Shown here: positions 14,558 to 24,082 of the stretch, in pieces
Position numbering within the stretch: position 1 is the first letter of the stretch
Layout of the letters: every line of letters begins with the position of its first letter
Source: CAG-390 sp045531455
GTDB taxonomy: Bacteria; Bacillota; Clostridia; Oscillospirales; CAG-272
DNA: 33,489 bases
Direction of reading: 5' to 3'
NCBI GenBank assembly: GCA_045531455.1
Contig: JAZSEA010000017.1
Span: 1 to 33,489, forward strand
The notes under the pieces: generated by a model
Databases searched by the model: none
What the model saw: only the letters and a program-made list of their open reading frames with translations
What the model was told of the DNA's origin: nothing
Made by a program: the position numbers and the translations under genes

Positions 14558-17500
14558 ATGGCAAACGAAGAAATCAAGAAAAAAGCCTCCAAGACCCCCG
14601 AGCTTTCTCTCGAGGAGCAGAAGCAAGCAAAAAAAGCTCTGAAAAAGAGGAAGAAATTCGAGAAAAAGGAGCTTAAAAGGCTCAAAAAGGAGCATAAACG
14701 CCGCGCGGCTATTATTCCTCCCGCAAAAAGACCCATCATCTGTCCCCCCGACTGCTCGGATGCGGCTCGCAAGCACGTGATCTTCGGTATCGCCTGCCGT
14801 ATCCTCATAATCCTCGTAGCCGTCATCGGCGTTTCGATGTTCGTCTCCGAGGCTTTCGGATTTGATATGACTCCGGGTTATATCAAGGACAGAGAGATCG
14901 AAAATTACGTCGGAGTTCCCGCGGGAACGGGATTTTCCTTCATCGCAAAATGGGCTGTGCTCTTCGTCGGCGCACTTTCACTCTGTGCACTCTGGAAGTA
15001 CGGCGCGCTGATCGGCATCCCCGTGATCCTCGCCGCGGCACTCATCCCGACCCTCCCGAATCCCGTGCAGTACCTCTACGAGATGGCGCTTACCGTATAC
15101 AACGGCGCGCTCGGTCATATGAAGTATATGGGATTCTTCGCCATGGACATCAAGCAGGTGAACGTGACCCACACGATGGGCTCGCCCGAGGAGCTTGTAC
15201 GCACAGCCGTAATGCTCTTCACTCTGCTTACCGCGCTCGTCTTTGTTCCCTTCCTTATTAAACGTACAAGGATAATCGTCCCCGCGACGTTTTCCGCCGC
15301 GCTGATGATCTTCATCTTCGTTTATAACCTCTCCCGCTCGAACTGGGCACTCGCTCTGATGGCGGCATCCTTCTGCGGACTTATCGTGCTCCACGTTTAC
15401 GACCGCATCTATATCGCCGCTCCCAAGCCGAACGAGACCGATGAAACGGGCAACATCTTCGGCGAGGTCGACGAGCCCGCGCTTCCCGAGCATCTTCTCA
15501 ACAAAAAGGCGGCAAAGGAAGCCAAAAAGGCTGCAAAAAAGGCTAAAAAAGAAGAAAAGAAGGCTCGAAAGAAGGGAAAACGCATCACGGTCGATCAGGA
15601 GATCAGCGAATATTTCGCCGACTCAAAGCCCGCGCGCGAAAAGAAGGCTAAGCTCACCCCTGCCGAGAAGGCTGAAGCCAAGCAGAAAAAGGCTGAAGAA
15701 CGCGCCGCTCTGCGCGAGCAGAAGCTTGAGGACCGCCGCGCCCTCTCTGCTCTCCAAACTCACAGAGCCAATATCCTTATCCGACGCGCCGCTGTAGGCG
15801 GATTTGCGGGTGCGGGAATAATGCTCCTCTCGCTCGTCATCCTTGCGGTCCCCGCAATGTCGACGAAGGGAAGCTTCGAGACGATCCCCGCGATCGACGA
15901 AAAGCTCGAATACTACCGCGAATACGTCACCGCAATGCTTATGGGAGACGATCCCTCGCTCGACCTCCTCGCTTTCGAGGGCGACGCGAACAATTTCTCC
16001 CCCAGAACGACTCTCGCAACCCCGCGTTACTACACCTACGAGTCGCTTATGACGGTCGAATCGAATTATTCTAACAACATCTACCTCCGCGGTTGGATCG
16101 CAACCGATTTCGAGGACGGTGTATGGATGACCGCCGACCCGAAGAGCGAGGCTCTCGAAAAATACCGCGCCCTCTTTGCCACAAACGACGACGCATCCGA
16201 GTCGATCTACTACAATTTCTACAAGATCATGACCGATGACGGCGTTTTTGACGACGAAAAGGACGTCACCGACAGCATCAAGAGGCTTGAAAAATACGGC
16301 TACACGATCGCGCAGGTCAATATCAAGCGCGAGGAGGAGTTCGAGGACATCATCCTCTATATGCCCTCCTTCCATATAAGGAAATATTCCCCCTACGGAA
16401 CGAGCTCCACGGGTGCGGCGACGAATTATCTCCGTATGCGCGGCTCCTCCGAGGCAAGCGAGATCAGCTACGCCAACTACTTTGACGGTCTCTACACCAG
16501 CTACCGCGCAAGCAAGAACGGCTCCGAGGGCTATGCGGCTGTCTCGATGCTGACCTCGATGCGATACGAAAACTTCCATTATACCGTCGCAAATCTCATC
16601 GCGGAATACAATCAGACCCGACTTGCCGTCGCAAACGGCAGAACTGTTGTTGAAAAGGATACCGAAAACGAGGCACTCTCGACCTTCTCCGTCACCCTCT
16701 ACGACGGAACCGTCATCGAATATGACGTCATCTCGATCGCAGAGGACGGAACGAAGCAGTTGACAGTCAAGCAGGAGATCGGAACCGCGCTCTACACCAT
16801 CGCTCCCGACGGAAGCGTGAAGCGCGAGATGATCGACACGCCCATCGAATACGACGAAGAAGGCAAGCTCATCGAGTACTATGCTCCCAAGCTCAACCGC
16901 GCCGTCGTTTACTTCGAGGGTCTCGACTCCACCGAACAATGGCAATTCAATCGTCAGGCAACCCTTCTCGATAAGTACACTCCCTTCGTTTACGAGACCT
17001 ATACGAAGAAGGCGAACTCGCAGATCATCACCGATCTTTACCGGGAAATCGTATCCTCCGCAGTCGTCAAGGAGTCTTACGGTGATCCCGTACCCGCAGA
17101 TTTCTCCCTCGCGGCAGAATCCTCCGAGTATAAGTTCAACAAGAACAAGGAGACCTATCTCTTCGTCTCCGCCGTGACCGACCGCGACGTTTACGTTCAG
17201 CGTCACGAGCTCGTTATGGAGATCATCAACTATCTCTGCGACGAGGAACGCTACAAATACACTCTCTACCCCACCGTACCCGGCGAGGAAAACACCCTCA
17301 ACGGTATCGAGACCTTCCTTACCGTAACTCACGAGGGCTATTGCGTACAGTTCGCGTCCTCCCTCGCCCTTCTTCTCCGCGAGGCGGGAATCCCCGCGCG
17401 CTACGTTGAGGGCTATATCGCCTCGGGAATGTACAATAACCGCGGCGATGATGCCGTTTCGAGATACAAGACCACAGTCCGCGATGCCGATGCGCACGCC

Positions 17501-18259
17501 TGGGTCGAGGTCTGGTACGACGGCATCGGATGGGTTCAGTACGAGGCTACCCCCGAGTACTACGAGGCAATGTACGTCAACCGCTCCTCCCAGAGCGGAA
17601 CCTCCCGTCCGAGCACTCCCACCGATCCCGAAGAGGATTACGAGGAAGAGCCGGATACCGGTCTTACCGACGAGGAGATCGCGGCTATGCTCGAGGAGCA
17701 GAGACTTGAGGCTCTCCGCGAGCTGATCAAGAAGATCATTATCATCACCGTCATCGTTCTTGCGGTCGCCCTGATCATCGCAATATTCTTTGCGATCGTT
17801 CTCAAGCGCGCAAAGAAGAGCAAGCTCGAGCGCGAGGCAATTCTCCGCGAGCTTTACGAGACCGATGAAAAGCTCGGAAACGCTCCCGAGCGCGAAAAGG
17901 TACGTAAGGTCGGCGAAATGATCATGAACCTGTTGCGCGAATGCGGATTCACTCCCGCGGCGGGCGAGTTCAGTTCCGACTTTGCCGCGCGAATCGCGTC
18001 CGAGCTCGAGCGCGAGCTTACCGTTGCCGCTCCCGAGGAGGGACTCAACGAATTCGAGGCTCCGCGCCATCCCATCCGCGAGTCGGAAGCGCTCCGCATC
18101 TTCGATGCCATCGCCGCCGAGGAATTCGGAAACGGCGCACCCGCGAGGGATCTGCCCTCGATGGCTAAGCTTTATTACAGACTCCACTCCACGGTCTACC
18201 GCAGAAAGGTAAATCCCTGGAGACGAATGGTGCTCTATCTCTTCAAGAGAGAGAGCTGA
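14558..18259 (+). CDS. large membrane transglutaminase-like protein
   Basis: The 1233-residue protein starts 7 bases after AAGGAGG. A Lys-rich N-terminus (1-57) is followed by several transmembrane helices (about 73-285), a long Lys/Glu/Ala-rich cytoplasmic loop (about 315-405), a further helix (about 412-436), an extracellular region, a helix at about 1059-1082 and a cytoplasmic C-terminal domain resembling DUF4129. The transglutaminase core is at about 915-1000: catalytic Cys929 in GYCVQFAS, His980 in DAHAWVEVW, and the third-position acid is Glu996 (QYEATPEY) where Asp is common. Such TgpA-like proteins form the third part of MoxR-DUF58-transglutaminase operons. The likely role is processing or crosslinking of surface proteins; the substrate is unknown. 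Confidence 0.92.
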   Translation: MANEEIKKKASKTPELSLEEQKQAKKALKKRKKFEKKELKRLKKEHKRRAAIIPPAKRPIICPPDCSDAARKHVIFGIACRILIILVAVIGVSMFVSEAFGFDMTPGYIKDREIENYVGVPAGTGFSFIAKWAVLFVGALSLCALWKYGALIGIPVILAAALIPTLPNPVQYLYEMALTVYNGALGHMKYMGFFAMDIKQVNVTHTMGSPEELVRTAVMLFTLLTALVFVPFLIKRTRIIVPATFSAALMIFIFVYNLSRSNWALALMAASFCGLIVLHVYDRIYIAAPKPNETDETGNIFGEVDEPALPEHLLNKKAAKEAKKAAKKAKKEEKKARKKGKRITVDQEISEYFADSKPAREKKAKLTPAEKAEAKQKKAEERAALREQKLEDRRALSALQTHRANILIRRAAVGGFAGAGIMLLSLVILAVPAMSTKGSFETIPAIDEKLEYYREYVTAMLMGDDPSLDLLAFEGDANNFSPRTTLATPRYYTYESLMTVESNYSNNIYLRGWIATDFEDGVWMTADPKSEALEKYRALFATNDDASESIYYNFYKIMTDDGVFDDEKDVTDSIKRLEKYGYTIAQVNIKREEEFEDIILYMPSFHIRKYSPYGTSSTGAATNYLRMRGSSEASEISYANYFDGLYTSYRASKNGSEGYAAVSMLTSMRYENFHYTVANLIAEYNQTRLAVANGRTVVEKDTENEALSTFSVTLYDGTVIEYDVISIAEDGTKQLTVKQEIGTALYTIAPDGSVKREMIDTPIEYDEEGKLIEYYAPKLNRAVVYFEGLDSTEQWQFNRQATLLDKYTPFVYETYTKKANSQIITDLYREIVSSAVVKESYGDPVPADFSLAAESSEYKFNKNKETYLFVSAVTDRDVYVQRHELVMEIINYLCDEERYKYTLYPTVPGEENTLNGIETFLTVTHEGYCVQFASSLALLLREAGIPARYVEGYIASGMYNNRGDDAVSRYKTTVRDADAHAWVEVWYDGIGWVQYEATPEYYEAMYVNRSSQSGTSRPSTPTDPEEDYEEEPDTGLTDEEIAAMLEEQRLEALRELIKKIIIITVIVLAVALIIAIFFAIVLKRAKKSKLEREAILRELYETDEKLGNAPEREKVRKVGEMIMNLLRECGFTPAAGEFSSDFAARIASELERELTVAAPEEGLNEFEAPRHPIRESEALRIFDAIAAEEFGNGAPARDLPSMAKLYYRLHSTVYRRKVNPWRRMVLYLFKRES

Positions 18260-18266
18260 TGCACCG

Positions 18267-18306
18267 AGGGACTGAATCACGCTTCGGTGGTTCAGTCCCT
18301 TTATTA
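18267..18306 (+). terminator. rho-independent terminator of the transglutaminase operon
   Basis: AGGGACTGAA and TTCAGTCCCT form a 10 bp stem, extended by a few pairs towards a CTTCGG-containing loop, followed by TTATTAT, 7 bases after the stop codon. Confidence 0.8.
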
Positions 18307-18330
18307 TAAATAATACGGTAAATCATCATA

Positions 18331-18359
18331 TTGACAAAAGCGATTATCTGTGATACAAT
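18331..18359 (+). promoter_or_regulatory. sigma-A-type promoter of the lipoprotein gene
   Basis: TTGACA (18331-18336) and TACAAT (18354-18359) are 17 bases apart, about 54 bases before the start at 18413. Confidence 0.85.
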
Positions 18360-18412
18360 AAATCAAAAGGCGCATTATTCAATCAAGTAATTTTTCAATC
18401 AGGAAATGATCT

Positions 18413-19750
18413 ATGAAAAACCGAAACATTTTGTTATTAATATTAGCATCAATAATGCTGTTTTCTTCCTGCCAAAAGCAACCGGAAAGCGAGATAATTG
18501 AACAATCCGAACCACAACGAATGGCGTACCACTTGAGCAATGCTTCACGTGTCGACGATGATATTTATTTTGTTATGTCCGTATCATCCAACACCGGAAT
18601 AAGTATAGTTGCCACCGAATACGGCAGCGAAAATTTTGAAACCTACGTTCCCTGTTTCGATGCGGTATGTGATCATAACAATTTCACACAATGCTGTGTA
18701 ACAACCGCTCCTTGGGAAATGCATACAAGACAGGTGGTTGCATTCTCTTACAAAGGGGAACCCGCCTTGGTGATTTTCAGTCCTATCGACACCTGCCTTT
18801 CTATGCCTTATTCAAACGTAAAAACAAATCTGGTGTGTGAAGATTTTCTATATACCGACACCCCTTCAGCTGCGTATCGCGAATGGCAAAAATCAGCTTC
18901 ATACACCCGCAGAAGCGAGTTGTTGGTTTACAAAAATCATCTTTACTACGTTGAAATAAAAAACGGAGTGAGAACCCAATACCGCATCTCGCTTGAAGGC
19001 GGAAAACCCGAAAGAGTATTCGAGGAAGATAACGTCATCATAAGGACCATTATCAACGACAGGTTTTACGGCATAAAATATGACGTGAATGCCTGGACCG
19101 CGGAGCACAACGTTTTACCAACGCGCGATCAGATACATTATTTCCGTTCGGATATGAATTATCAGAACGTCGAGCCTCTGCCCGAATCAATGGAATTCTT
19201 TAAACTGCCTGGAGATGATCACTTTGGCGCAATAGGAAAAGCAATCCTTGACGCAGATGAAAACTTCATATATATTACCGGAGATAACAAAGTCTGGAAA
19301 ATACCTGATTCGGATATAAACGCAGAGCCGATCATGCTGTGTGATATGGAAGGCAAGATCCCATATGAAATATCCGTAGATATTTTGAAGGCTTCATTCT
19401 ATAACGACGGCGCTTTGTATTCGGTTGTCAATATCGACCGATACGAGCGAAAACTATTAGACAGCTACGGTAAAACTGAAAAGCGTAGCTTTTGGTATGA
19501 AAGCTCAACTCTTTACAGCTTCGATATCCGAACGGGCGAATGTAAGGATTTTACTATTTCGAGTCAAAATCACCTTATAGATAAGATCCTGTATGCCGAC
19601 GACAAGTACGTGTACGCAGAAGGCACATACGTACATAACGACAACCGTTCACAGCAAGGCGTCACTATGCGTCTGACTCTTGACACAATGAGATATGAGG
19701 TAATTCTTCCCGACATATTTTGGGAGTATTCCGCAGAAACCGCCTCTTGA
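18413..19750 (+). CDS. lipoprotein of unknown function, beta-propeller-like
   Basis: The 445-residue protein begins with a lipoprotein signal: a basic start, a hydrophobic core, and the lipobox LFSSC (Cys at residue 21). The mature part contains repeated short units with a Tyr/Phe-rich strand (DDDIYFVMSV, KNHLYYVEIK, NDRFYGIKYD, DENFIYITGD, DDKYVYAEGT) spaced roughly 40-60 residues apart, as in beta-propeller or DUF5050-like proteins of Clostridia. An early motif CFDAVCDHNNFTQCC resembles the Cys/His motif common in such lipoproteins. It is a monocistronic gene with its own promoter. A role in substrate binding or sensing is a guess. AGGA lies 10 bases before the start. Confidence 0.75.
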   Translation: MKNRNILLLILASIMLFSSCQKQPESEIIEQSEPQRMAYHLSNASRVDDDIYFVMSVSSNTGISIVATEYGSENFETYVPCFDAVCDHNNFTQCCVTTAPWEMHTRQVVAFSYKGEPALVIFSPIDTCLSMPYSNVKTNLVCEDFLYTDTPSAAYREWQKSASYTRRSELLVYKNHLYYVEIKNGVRTQYRISLEGGKPERVFEEDNVIIRTIINDRFYGIKYDVNAWTAEHNVLPTRDQIHYFRSDMNYQNVEPLPESMEFFKLPGDDHFGAIGKAILDADENFIYITGDNKVWKIPDSDINAEPIMLCDMEGKIPYEISVDILKASFYNDGALYSVVNIDRYERKLLDSYGKTEKRSFWYESSTLYSFDIRTGECKDFTISSQNHLIDKILYADDKYVYAEGTYVHNDNRSQQGVTMRLTLDTMRYEVILPDIFWEYSAETAS

Positions 19751-19754
19751 CCGT

Positions 19755-19983
19755 GTTTACAAAAACCCGCCTTTTGGCAGGTCAGGCTGCTGACAAACCC
19801 CTATTCTAAAAAACGATATGTCAAAGTGCACAAAATCAGGCAAACCGGTGTGTTAGCACTTGCAAAGCGGGGTGCAGGGGCGAAGCCCCCTTCACCCCTG
19901 CATCGCGAGTGCGAACATAGCTTTCTGCTTTTTGTGCATTTTGCTATATGCTATTTTTTATTGAGGGTTTATCAGCAGCCTGA
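19755..19983. repeat. element C, copy 1: long inverted repeat
   Basis: The ends TCAGGCTGCTGACAAACCC (from 19782) and its complement at 19965-19983 match at 18 of 19 positions. Further in, GTGCACAAAA and TTTTGTGCAT, then a GC-rich core with GCAGGGGCGAAGCCCCC, extend the pairing. To the left at about 19765-19781 a small hairpin with a run of A before it reads as a terminator on the minus strand. The short open frame across this segment is not a gene. A degenerate second copy lies at 21862-22046. Confidence 0.7.
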
Positions 19984-20000
19984 TATTCCTTTCTGTTTTT

Positions 20001-20031
20001 ACCGCCGATCCCCGTGCTCGGCGGTTTTGTT
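20001..20031 (+). terminator. rho-independent terminator downstream of the lipoprotein gene
   Basis: CCGCCGA and TCGGCGG form a stem with a 9-base loop, followed by TTTTGTT. It lies about 250 bases after the stop at 19750, beyond element C, so C would be in the 3' untranslated region. Confidence 0.75.
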
Positions 20032-20072
20032 AATCGGCAAGATACTTTTTCACCAAAAAGCAAGGTAACCTC

Positions 20073-20101
20073 TTGACTTAATCGGTCAAATAATGTATAA
20101 T
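20073..20101 (+). promoter_or_regulatory. sigma-A-type promoter of the GLUG-like protein gene
   Basis: TTGACT (20073-20078) and TATAAT (20096-20101) are 17 bases apart, about 55 bases before the start at 20156. Confidence 0.85.
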
Positions 20102-20155
20102 ATTACTATTGTTTCCCAGCGTGGAAACGAAATACAATTTCAAGAGGTTTTAATC

Positions 20156-21847
20156 ATGCGCAAAACACTCTCCATCATCCTCAGCGCTATCATGCTTCTT
20201 TCGGCTTGCGTTTTCGCGATCCCCGCATCCGCGGCAGAAGGAACTCCCATCAATACCGCTGACGACTTCCTCAACATGGCTGCTGAAGGTACTTATTACC
20301 TCAACGCCGACATCAATCTCCCCGGCACTTACGTTAATGCTTTCAAGGGTACCTTCGACGGCAACGGCCACACCGTAACCGTTACGGCTCCCATGTTTGC
20401 TGATTTCTCGGGCGAGGTCAAGAATCTCACCATCAAGGGCGAGATCAACTACAGCGACGCTAACGCAGCCGCTTTCGCAGTTCTTTCCAGCTACGGTATC
20501 AAGGCTGAGAACGTTATCAACAACGCAAAGGTCTCGGTTCTCGGTAACGCAGAGCTTGCGGCAGGTCTTGTTTGTGAGGACAAGGCTACCCAGAACGACA
20601 AAAATGCTACCGCCAGCACCTTCATCAACTGCGTAAACAACGGTGAGATCTACATCGACTCTACCTTTACGAACTATCCCACCGCCGCAGGTCTTGTCGG
20701 CCGTGCCGACAGCATCTCCTTCACAGGATGCACCAACAACGCAAAAGTCACCTCCAAGGGTAACCGCGCTGTTGCGGCAGGTATCTGCGCTCGTATCTCC
20801 CCCGTTGCGGGCAATAACAACGCTGAAGCTTACAAATGCGTAAACAACGGCGACATCACATCCCTTGAGAACTATCACAATGCGGAAGGCACTCTCGATA
20901 CAGGTGCTTCCGAGACCGCGGGTATCTTCGCTAACGTCGGCGTAAAGAACAACGTCGGTACTTACGCCGTTTACGGCTGTGTAAACAACGGCGCGATCAC
21001 AGGTACATACAGAACCGCCGGATTAGTCGGCTACTGCTATGGCTCGAGCTCCAACCAGTTCCTCGACCTCGAGTTCTGCATCAACACCGGTAACATCACC
21101 TACGGCAGAACCCAGTCCAACGACGATAACGTACACGACTGGTGCTCTCCCTTTATAGCCTATACCAACACAGCTTTCACCACCGTCAAGTACAATATCG
21201 ACCTCGGCTCCTACACCAAGGATCCCAACTGCATCAACCTTAACCCCGGTATGACATTCTTCGGTTGTTCCTCCGCTGACGTTATGCTTTGCGATATTCA
21301 GCACAACTACCTTATCAGCAAGGAATCCTTCATGTACTACACCTACGCATCGGCTACAAAGAACGAGGCTCAGCGTCACGTTATCGACGAGTGCGACGGT
21401 ATTCTTCCCGTAACGCTTGAGGAGCTCAAGTCGGGCAAGATCGCGTACATCATCAACGAGGCTGTAAAGAGCGATGAATACGGAGCTGCTGAAGGATATG
21501 CGTTCTATCAGAACCTCGGCACCGATCATCTTCCTACCGTCGATTCCACTCACGGTTGGGTAGTTCTTTCCGGCAGCAATTACGTAAACGGTGATCCTTC
21601 GGCAACCGAGCCCGAGACCACCGAGGCTCCCAAGACCGAGGAAACCACCTCTGCTCCCGAAGCTGAGGCAACCACCTCCGCTCCCGAGGCTGAAGAAACT
21701 ACCAAGGAAGCTCCCGAGTCTGCAAATAACAATGCGCAGCCCGACAACACCGAGCCCGCAAAGGACGGCTGCGGCGGATTTGCTGCAGGTACGGTTGCAA
21801 TTATTGCGATCATCGGTACTGCTCTTATCGTCAAGAAAAGAGACTGA
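20156..21847 (+). CDS. secreted GLUG-like repeat protein with GCGG-type C-terminal anchor
   Basis: The frame is open from 20093, but 20156 is chosen: AGAGGT lies 8 bases before it and the protein (563 residues) then starts with a signal peptide (MRKTLSIILSAIMLLSACVF, likely cleavage after ASA). The body begins with GTFDGNGHTVTV and contains repeats around CVNNGEI, CTNNAKV, CVNNGDI and CVNNGAI, each followed by an A-G-L/I segment; this is the pattern of GLUG-type right-handed beta-helix repeats. Residues about 480-535 form a Thr/Glu/Pro-rich linker. The C-terminus is DGCGGF, then a 19-residue hydrophobic stretch and KKRD. It is probably surface-attached. It is a paralogue of the genes at 29592 and 31508, but with a different tail. 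Confidence 0.82.
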   Translation: MRKTLSIILSAIMLLSACVFAIPASAAEGTPINTADDFLNMAAEGTYYLNADINLPGTYVNAFKGTFDGNGHTVTVTAPMFADFSGEVKNLTIKGEINYSDANAAAFAVLSSYGIKAENVINNAKVSVLGNAELAAGLVCEDKATQNDKNATASTFINCVNNGEIYIDSTFTNYPTAAGLVGRADSISFTGCTNNAKVTSKGNRAVAAGICARISPVAGNNNAEAYKCVNNGDITSLENYHNAEGTLDTGASETAGIFANVGVKNNVGTYAVYGCVNNGAITGTYRTAGLVGYCYGSSSNQFLDLEFCINTGNITYGRTQSNDDNVHDWCSPFIAYTNTAFTTVKYNIDLGSYTKDPNCINLNPGMTFFGCSSADVMLCDIQHNYLISKESFMYYTYASATKNEAQRHVIDECDGILPVTLEELKSGKIAYIINEAVKSDEYGAAEGYAFYQNLGTDHLPTVDSTHGWVVLSGSNYVNGDPSATEPETTEAPKTEETTSAPEAEATTSAPEAEETTKEAPESANNNAQPDNTEPAKDGCGGFAAGTVAIIAIIGTALIVKKRD

Positions 21848-21861
21848 AGTTAAATAAGTAA

Positions 21862-22046
21862 AAACCTCCTTCGGGAGGCAGACCACTGACTAAGTACAAC
21901 AAGCATCTCACATATAGCAATATGCCAAAAAGCAGAAGGCCATGTTCGCACTTGCGATGCAGGGGGGAACATAACTTTCTGCTTTTTGTGCACTTTGATA
22001 TATCGTTTTTTGTACATGGGTTTGTCAGTACGCTGGGGTTTTTGTA
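21862..22046. repeat. element C, copy 2 (degenerate)
   Basis: The left part begins with a hairpin CCTCC-TTCG-GGAGG (21865-21878), preceded by AAAA, which on the minus strand reads as a terminator. The arms include ATATGCCAAAAAGCAGAA (about 21919) and TTCTGCTTTTTGTGCAC (about 21974), with GTTCGCACTTGCGATGCAGG between. Compared with copy 1, the central GC-rich core is shortened. No gene lies between 21848 and 22153. Confidence 0.6.
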
Positions 22047-22074
22047 GTGCAAAGTGAAAATTTACATTCTTCAG

Positions 22075-22103
22075 TTGAAAATCTATATAAAATATGGTAT
22101 CAT
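22075..22103 (+). promoter_or_regulatory. sigma-A-type promoter of the GDPD gene pair
   Basis: TTGAAA (22075-22080) and TATCAT (22098-22103) are 17 bases apart, about 50 bases before the start at 22154. Confidence 0.7.
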
Positions 22104-22153
22104 ATAAGGCACGGCGATAGATTATCGCAAATCCGAAAAAAGGAACTGCCAAA

Positions 22154-24061
22154 ATGAAAAAGATCACAAGACTACTTATGCTTCTTCTCGGCATCACGCT
22201 GATCCTCTCCTCCTGCACGGGCGGCGAGGCCGAGGTAACTACAGAGCTTCCCGACAGCGGCGAAGCAACCGAAGCTCCCGAGGTCGGCAATATCACCTTC
22301 ATTGCCGACGGTGCAACCGAATATAAAATGATCCGCAGCGAGAACGCTTCGGATGCGCTCACCGACGCATTCATCAAGCTCCGCGGCGCGATCAAGGACA
22401 CGTACGGCGTGCAGATCACTCTCGGCGACGACTTTGAAAAGCCCGGCACCGATCCCGCAACGCGCCATCCCTACGAGATCGTCGTAGGTGACACCAACCG
22501 CGAGGAATCGTCAAAGGCTCTCGAGGGTCTTTCCTACAACGATTCCGTCATCACCGTTATCGGCACCCGACTCGTTATCACGGGCGGTAACGATGACGCC
22601 GTCATCCGCGCCGTTGACACCTTCATCGAAAAGTACGTCAAGGGCGAATCCCTCGAGCTCTCCGAAACCTTACGCGAGGTCGAGGTCGCGGAATATGCAA
22701 AGTCCGGCGTGACCCTCGGCGGTGTTCCGCTCGGCGATTACACTCTCGTTTACGGCTCAAGCTACTCCTCGTACGCCAAAACAGTTGCCGACCGTCTCGG
22801 CAAGCTGACGGGCGTTCGCTTCAATATGACGTCCGACAAGGCTGATCCCGCGGCTCACGAGATCGTTATCGGCTCGGTCTCGAGATCGGGTGCGGCTAAG
22901 GATTACGGCACCGACGATTTCTCGATCAAGGTCAAGGACGGTGCGCTCCACGTGCTCGCTCCCAATAAGACCGCGACGGGTATGGCTTGCGTCAAGCTGA
23001 TCGAGACCCTCTCGGACGAGCGCACCTCCTATGAGCTCTCCGACCTTGCGATCGATTACGTTCTTCCCGCTTCGCGCGATTACGTAAACGATATCGAATC
23101 CCTCCCCCTCCATTGGGAGATCGACTTCGACACCCCCGAATGGATGCTCGATTTCAATGAAAAATATGCCGCTTCGATGGATCCCTCGGGCAGACTTATG
23201 TCCTGCGCACACCGCGGCGATATGGTATATTATCCCGAAAACTCGATCGAGGGTATCATCAGCGCGATCAGAATGGGCTGCGATATGGTCGAGATCGACC
23301 CCAGACTCACCAAGGACGGCGTTTTCATCCTCCTTCACGACGCTACCCTGACGAGAACTACCAACGTCGAAGAAATGGCTGGCAAAAACGGTCTTCCCTC
23401 CTCCTACAGCGTGGCGGATTGGACCTACGAGCAGCTTATGCAGCTCAATCTCAAGACGGGTACGGGCGGTGCCTCCGCTACCCTCACGCCCTATAAGATC
23501 CCCACACTCGACGAGGCTATGAAGGTCTGCGCCAACCGCATCTTCATCCGCCTTGACGTCAAGGGCCCCGACGGAAGCGATCTTCCCTTCTGGGATTTCG
23601 AAAAGGACATCTGGCCTATGATGCAGAAGTACGAAAGCTACTCCAACATCATCTACACCTGGCACAGCTGGTTCAAGTCGAACAGCTATAAGCTTACCGA
23701 TACCTACCGCGAGAAGGCTCTCGCGCTCAGCGGCAAGGCGGGCATCGTCTTCATCGGCGATCAGAACACTCTTGCAAACAACAACAAGATCATCAGAGCT
23801 CACGACTTCAATCCCGGCATCCGTCTCTTCGTCAACTTCGCAGACGTCAACTACAAGACCTACCTCAAGGACAACGCATCCAAGCTCAATTCCTACAAGG
23901 GCAAGCTCCGCACCTACGCAGACGTTCATAACGGCAACAACGAATCGAAGGAATTCTACGCAGAGCTTTACGAGGCGGGAATCAACTATCACCTCGTAAA
24001 CAAGGCATTCCTCCTCTGCACCTATATCGCAGACAACTTCGAGCCCACTCCCTACAAATAA
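22154..24061 (+). CDS. lipoprotein with glycerophosphodiester phosphodiesterase domain
   Basis: The 635-residue protein begins with a lipoprotein signal (MKKITRLLMLLLGITLILSS, Cys21). Residues about 45-320 contain two similar alpha/beta modules, each with an E-I-V-V/I-G motif (EIVVGDTNREES and EIVIGSVSRSG), unlike standard GDPD enzymes. The GDPD domain (about 345-610) has His353 in AHRGDMVYYPEN, EIDPRLTKDG and His395 in LLHDATLTRTT, the catalytic and metal-binding pattern of the family. It should hydrolyse glycerophosphodiesters on the outer face of the membrane; the true substrate, possibly teichoic or lipid head groups, is not known. It is followed 21 bases later by a paralogue, most likely in one operon. 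Confidence 0.88.
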   Translation: MKKITRLLMLLLGITLILSSCTGGEAEVTTELPDSGEATEAPEVGNITFIADGATEYKMIRSENASDALTDAFIKLRGAIKDTYGVQITLGDDFEKPGTDPATRHPYEIVVGDTNREESSKALEGLSYNDSVITVIGTRLVITGGNDDAVIRAVDTFIEKYVKGESLELSETLREVEVAEYAKSGVTLGGVPLGDYTLVYGSSYSSYAKTVADRLGKLTGVRFNMTSDKADPAAHEIVIGSVSRSGAAKDYGTDDFSIKVKDGALHVLAPNKTATGMACVKLIETLSDERTSYELSDLAIDYVLPASRDYVNDIESLPLHWEIDFDTPEWMLDFNEKYAASMDPSGRLMSCAHRGDMVYYPENSIEGIISAIRMGCDMVEIDPRLTKDGVFILLHDATLTRTTNVEEMAGKNGLPSSYSVADWTYEQLMQLNLKTGTGGASATLTPYKIPTLDEAMKVCANRIFIRLDVKGPDGSDLPFWDFEKDIWPMMQKYESYSNIIYTWHSWFKSNSYKLTDTYREKALALSGKAGIVFIGDQNTLANNNKIIRAHDFNPGIRLFVNFADVNYKTYLKDNASKLNSYKGKLRTYADVHNGNNESKEFYAELYEAGINYHLVNKAFLLCTYIADNFEPTPYK

Positions 24062-24082
24062 TTCTGAAAGGAATTCACCTCT

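Noticed and set aside
15623..18280. 885-codon open frame on the minus strand
   Set aside because: It lies opposite the transglutaminase gene, has no ribosome binding site or recognisable domain, and its composition mirrors the GC-rich third positions of the real gene.
19826..20068. 80-codon open frame
   Set aside because: It runs through element C; a similar peptide arises from copy 2 on the other strand, as expected from an inverted repeat and not from a gene.
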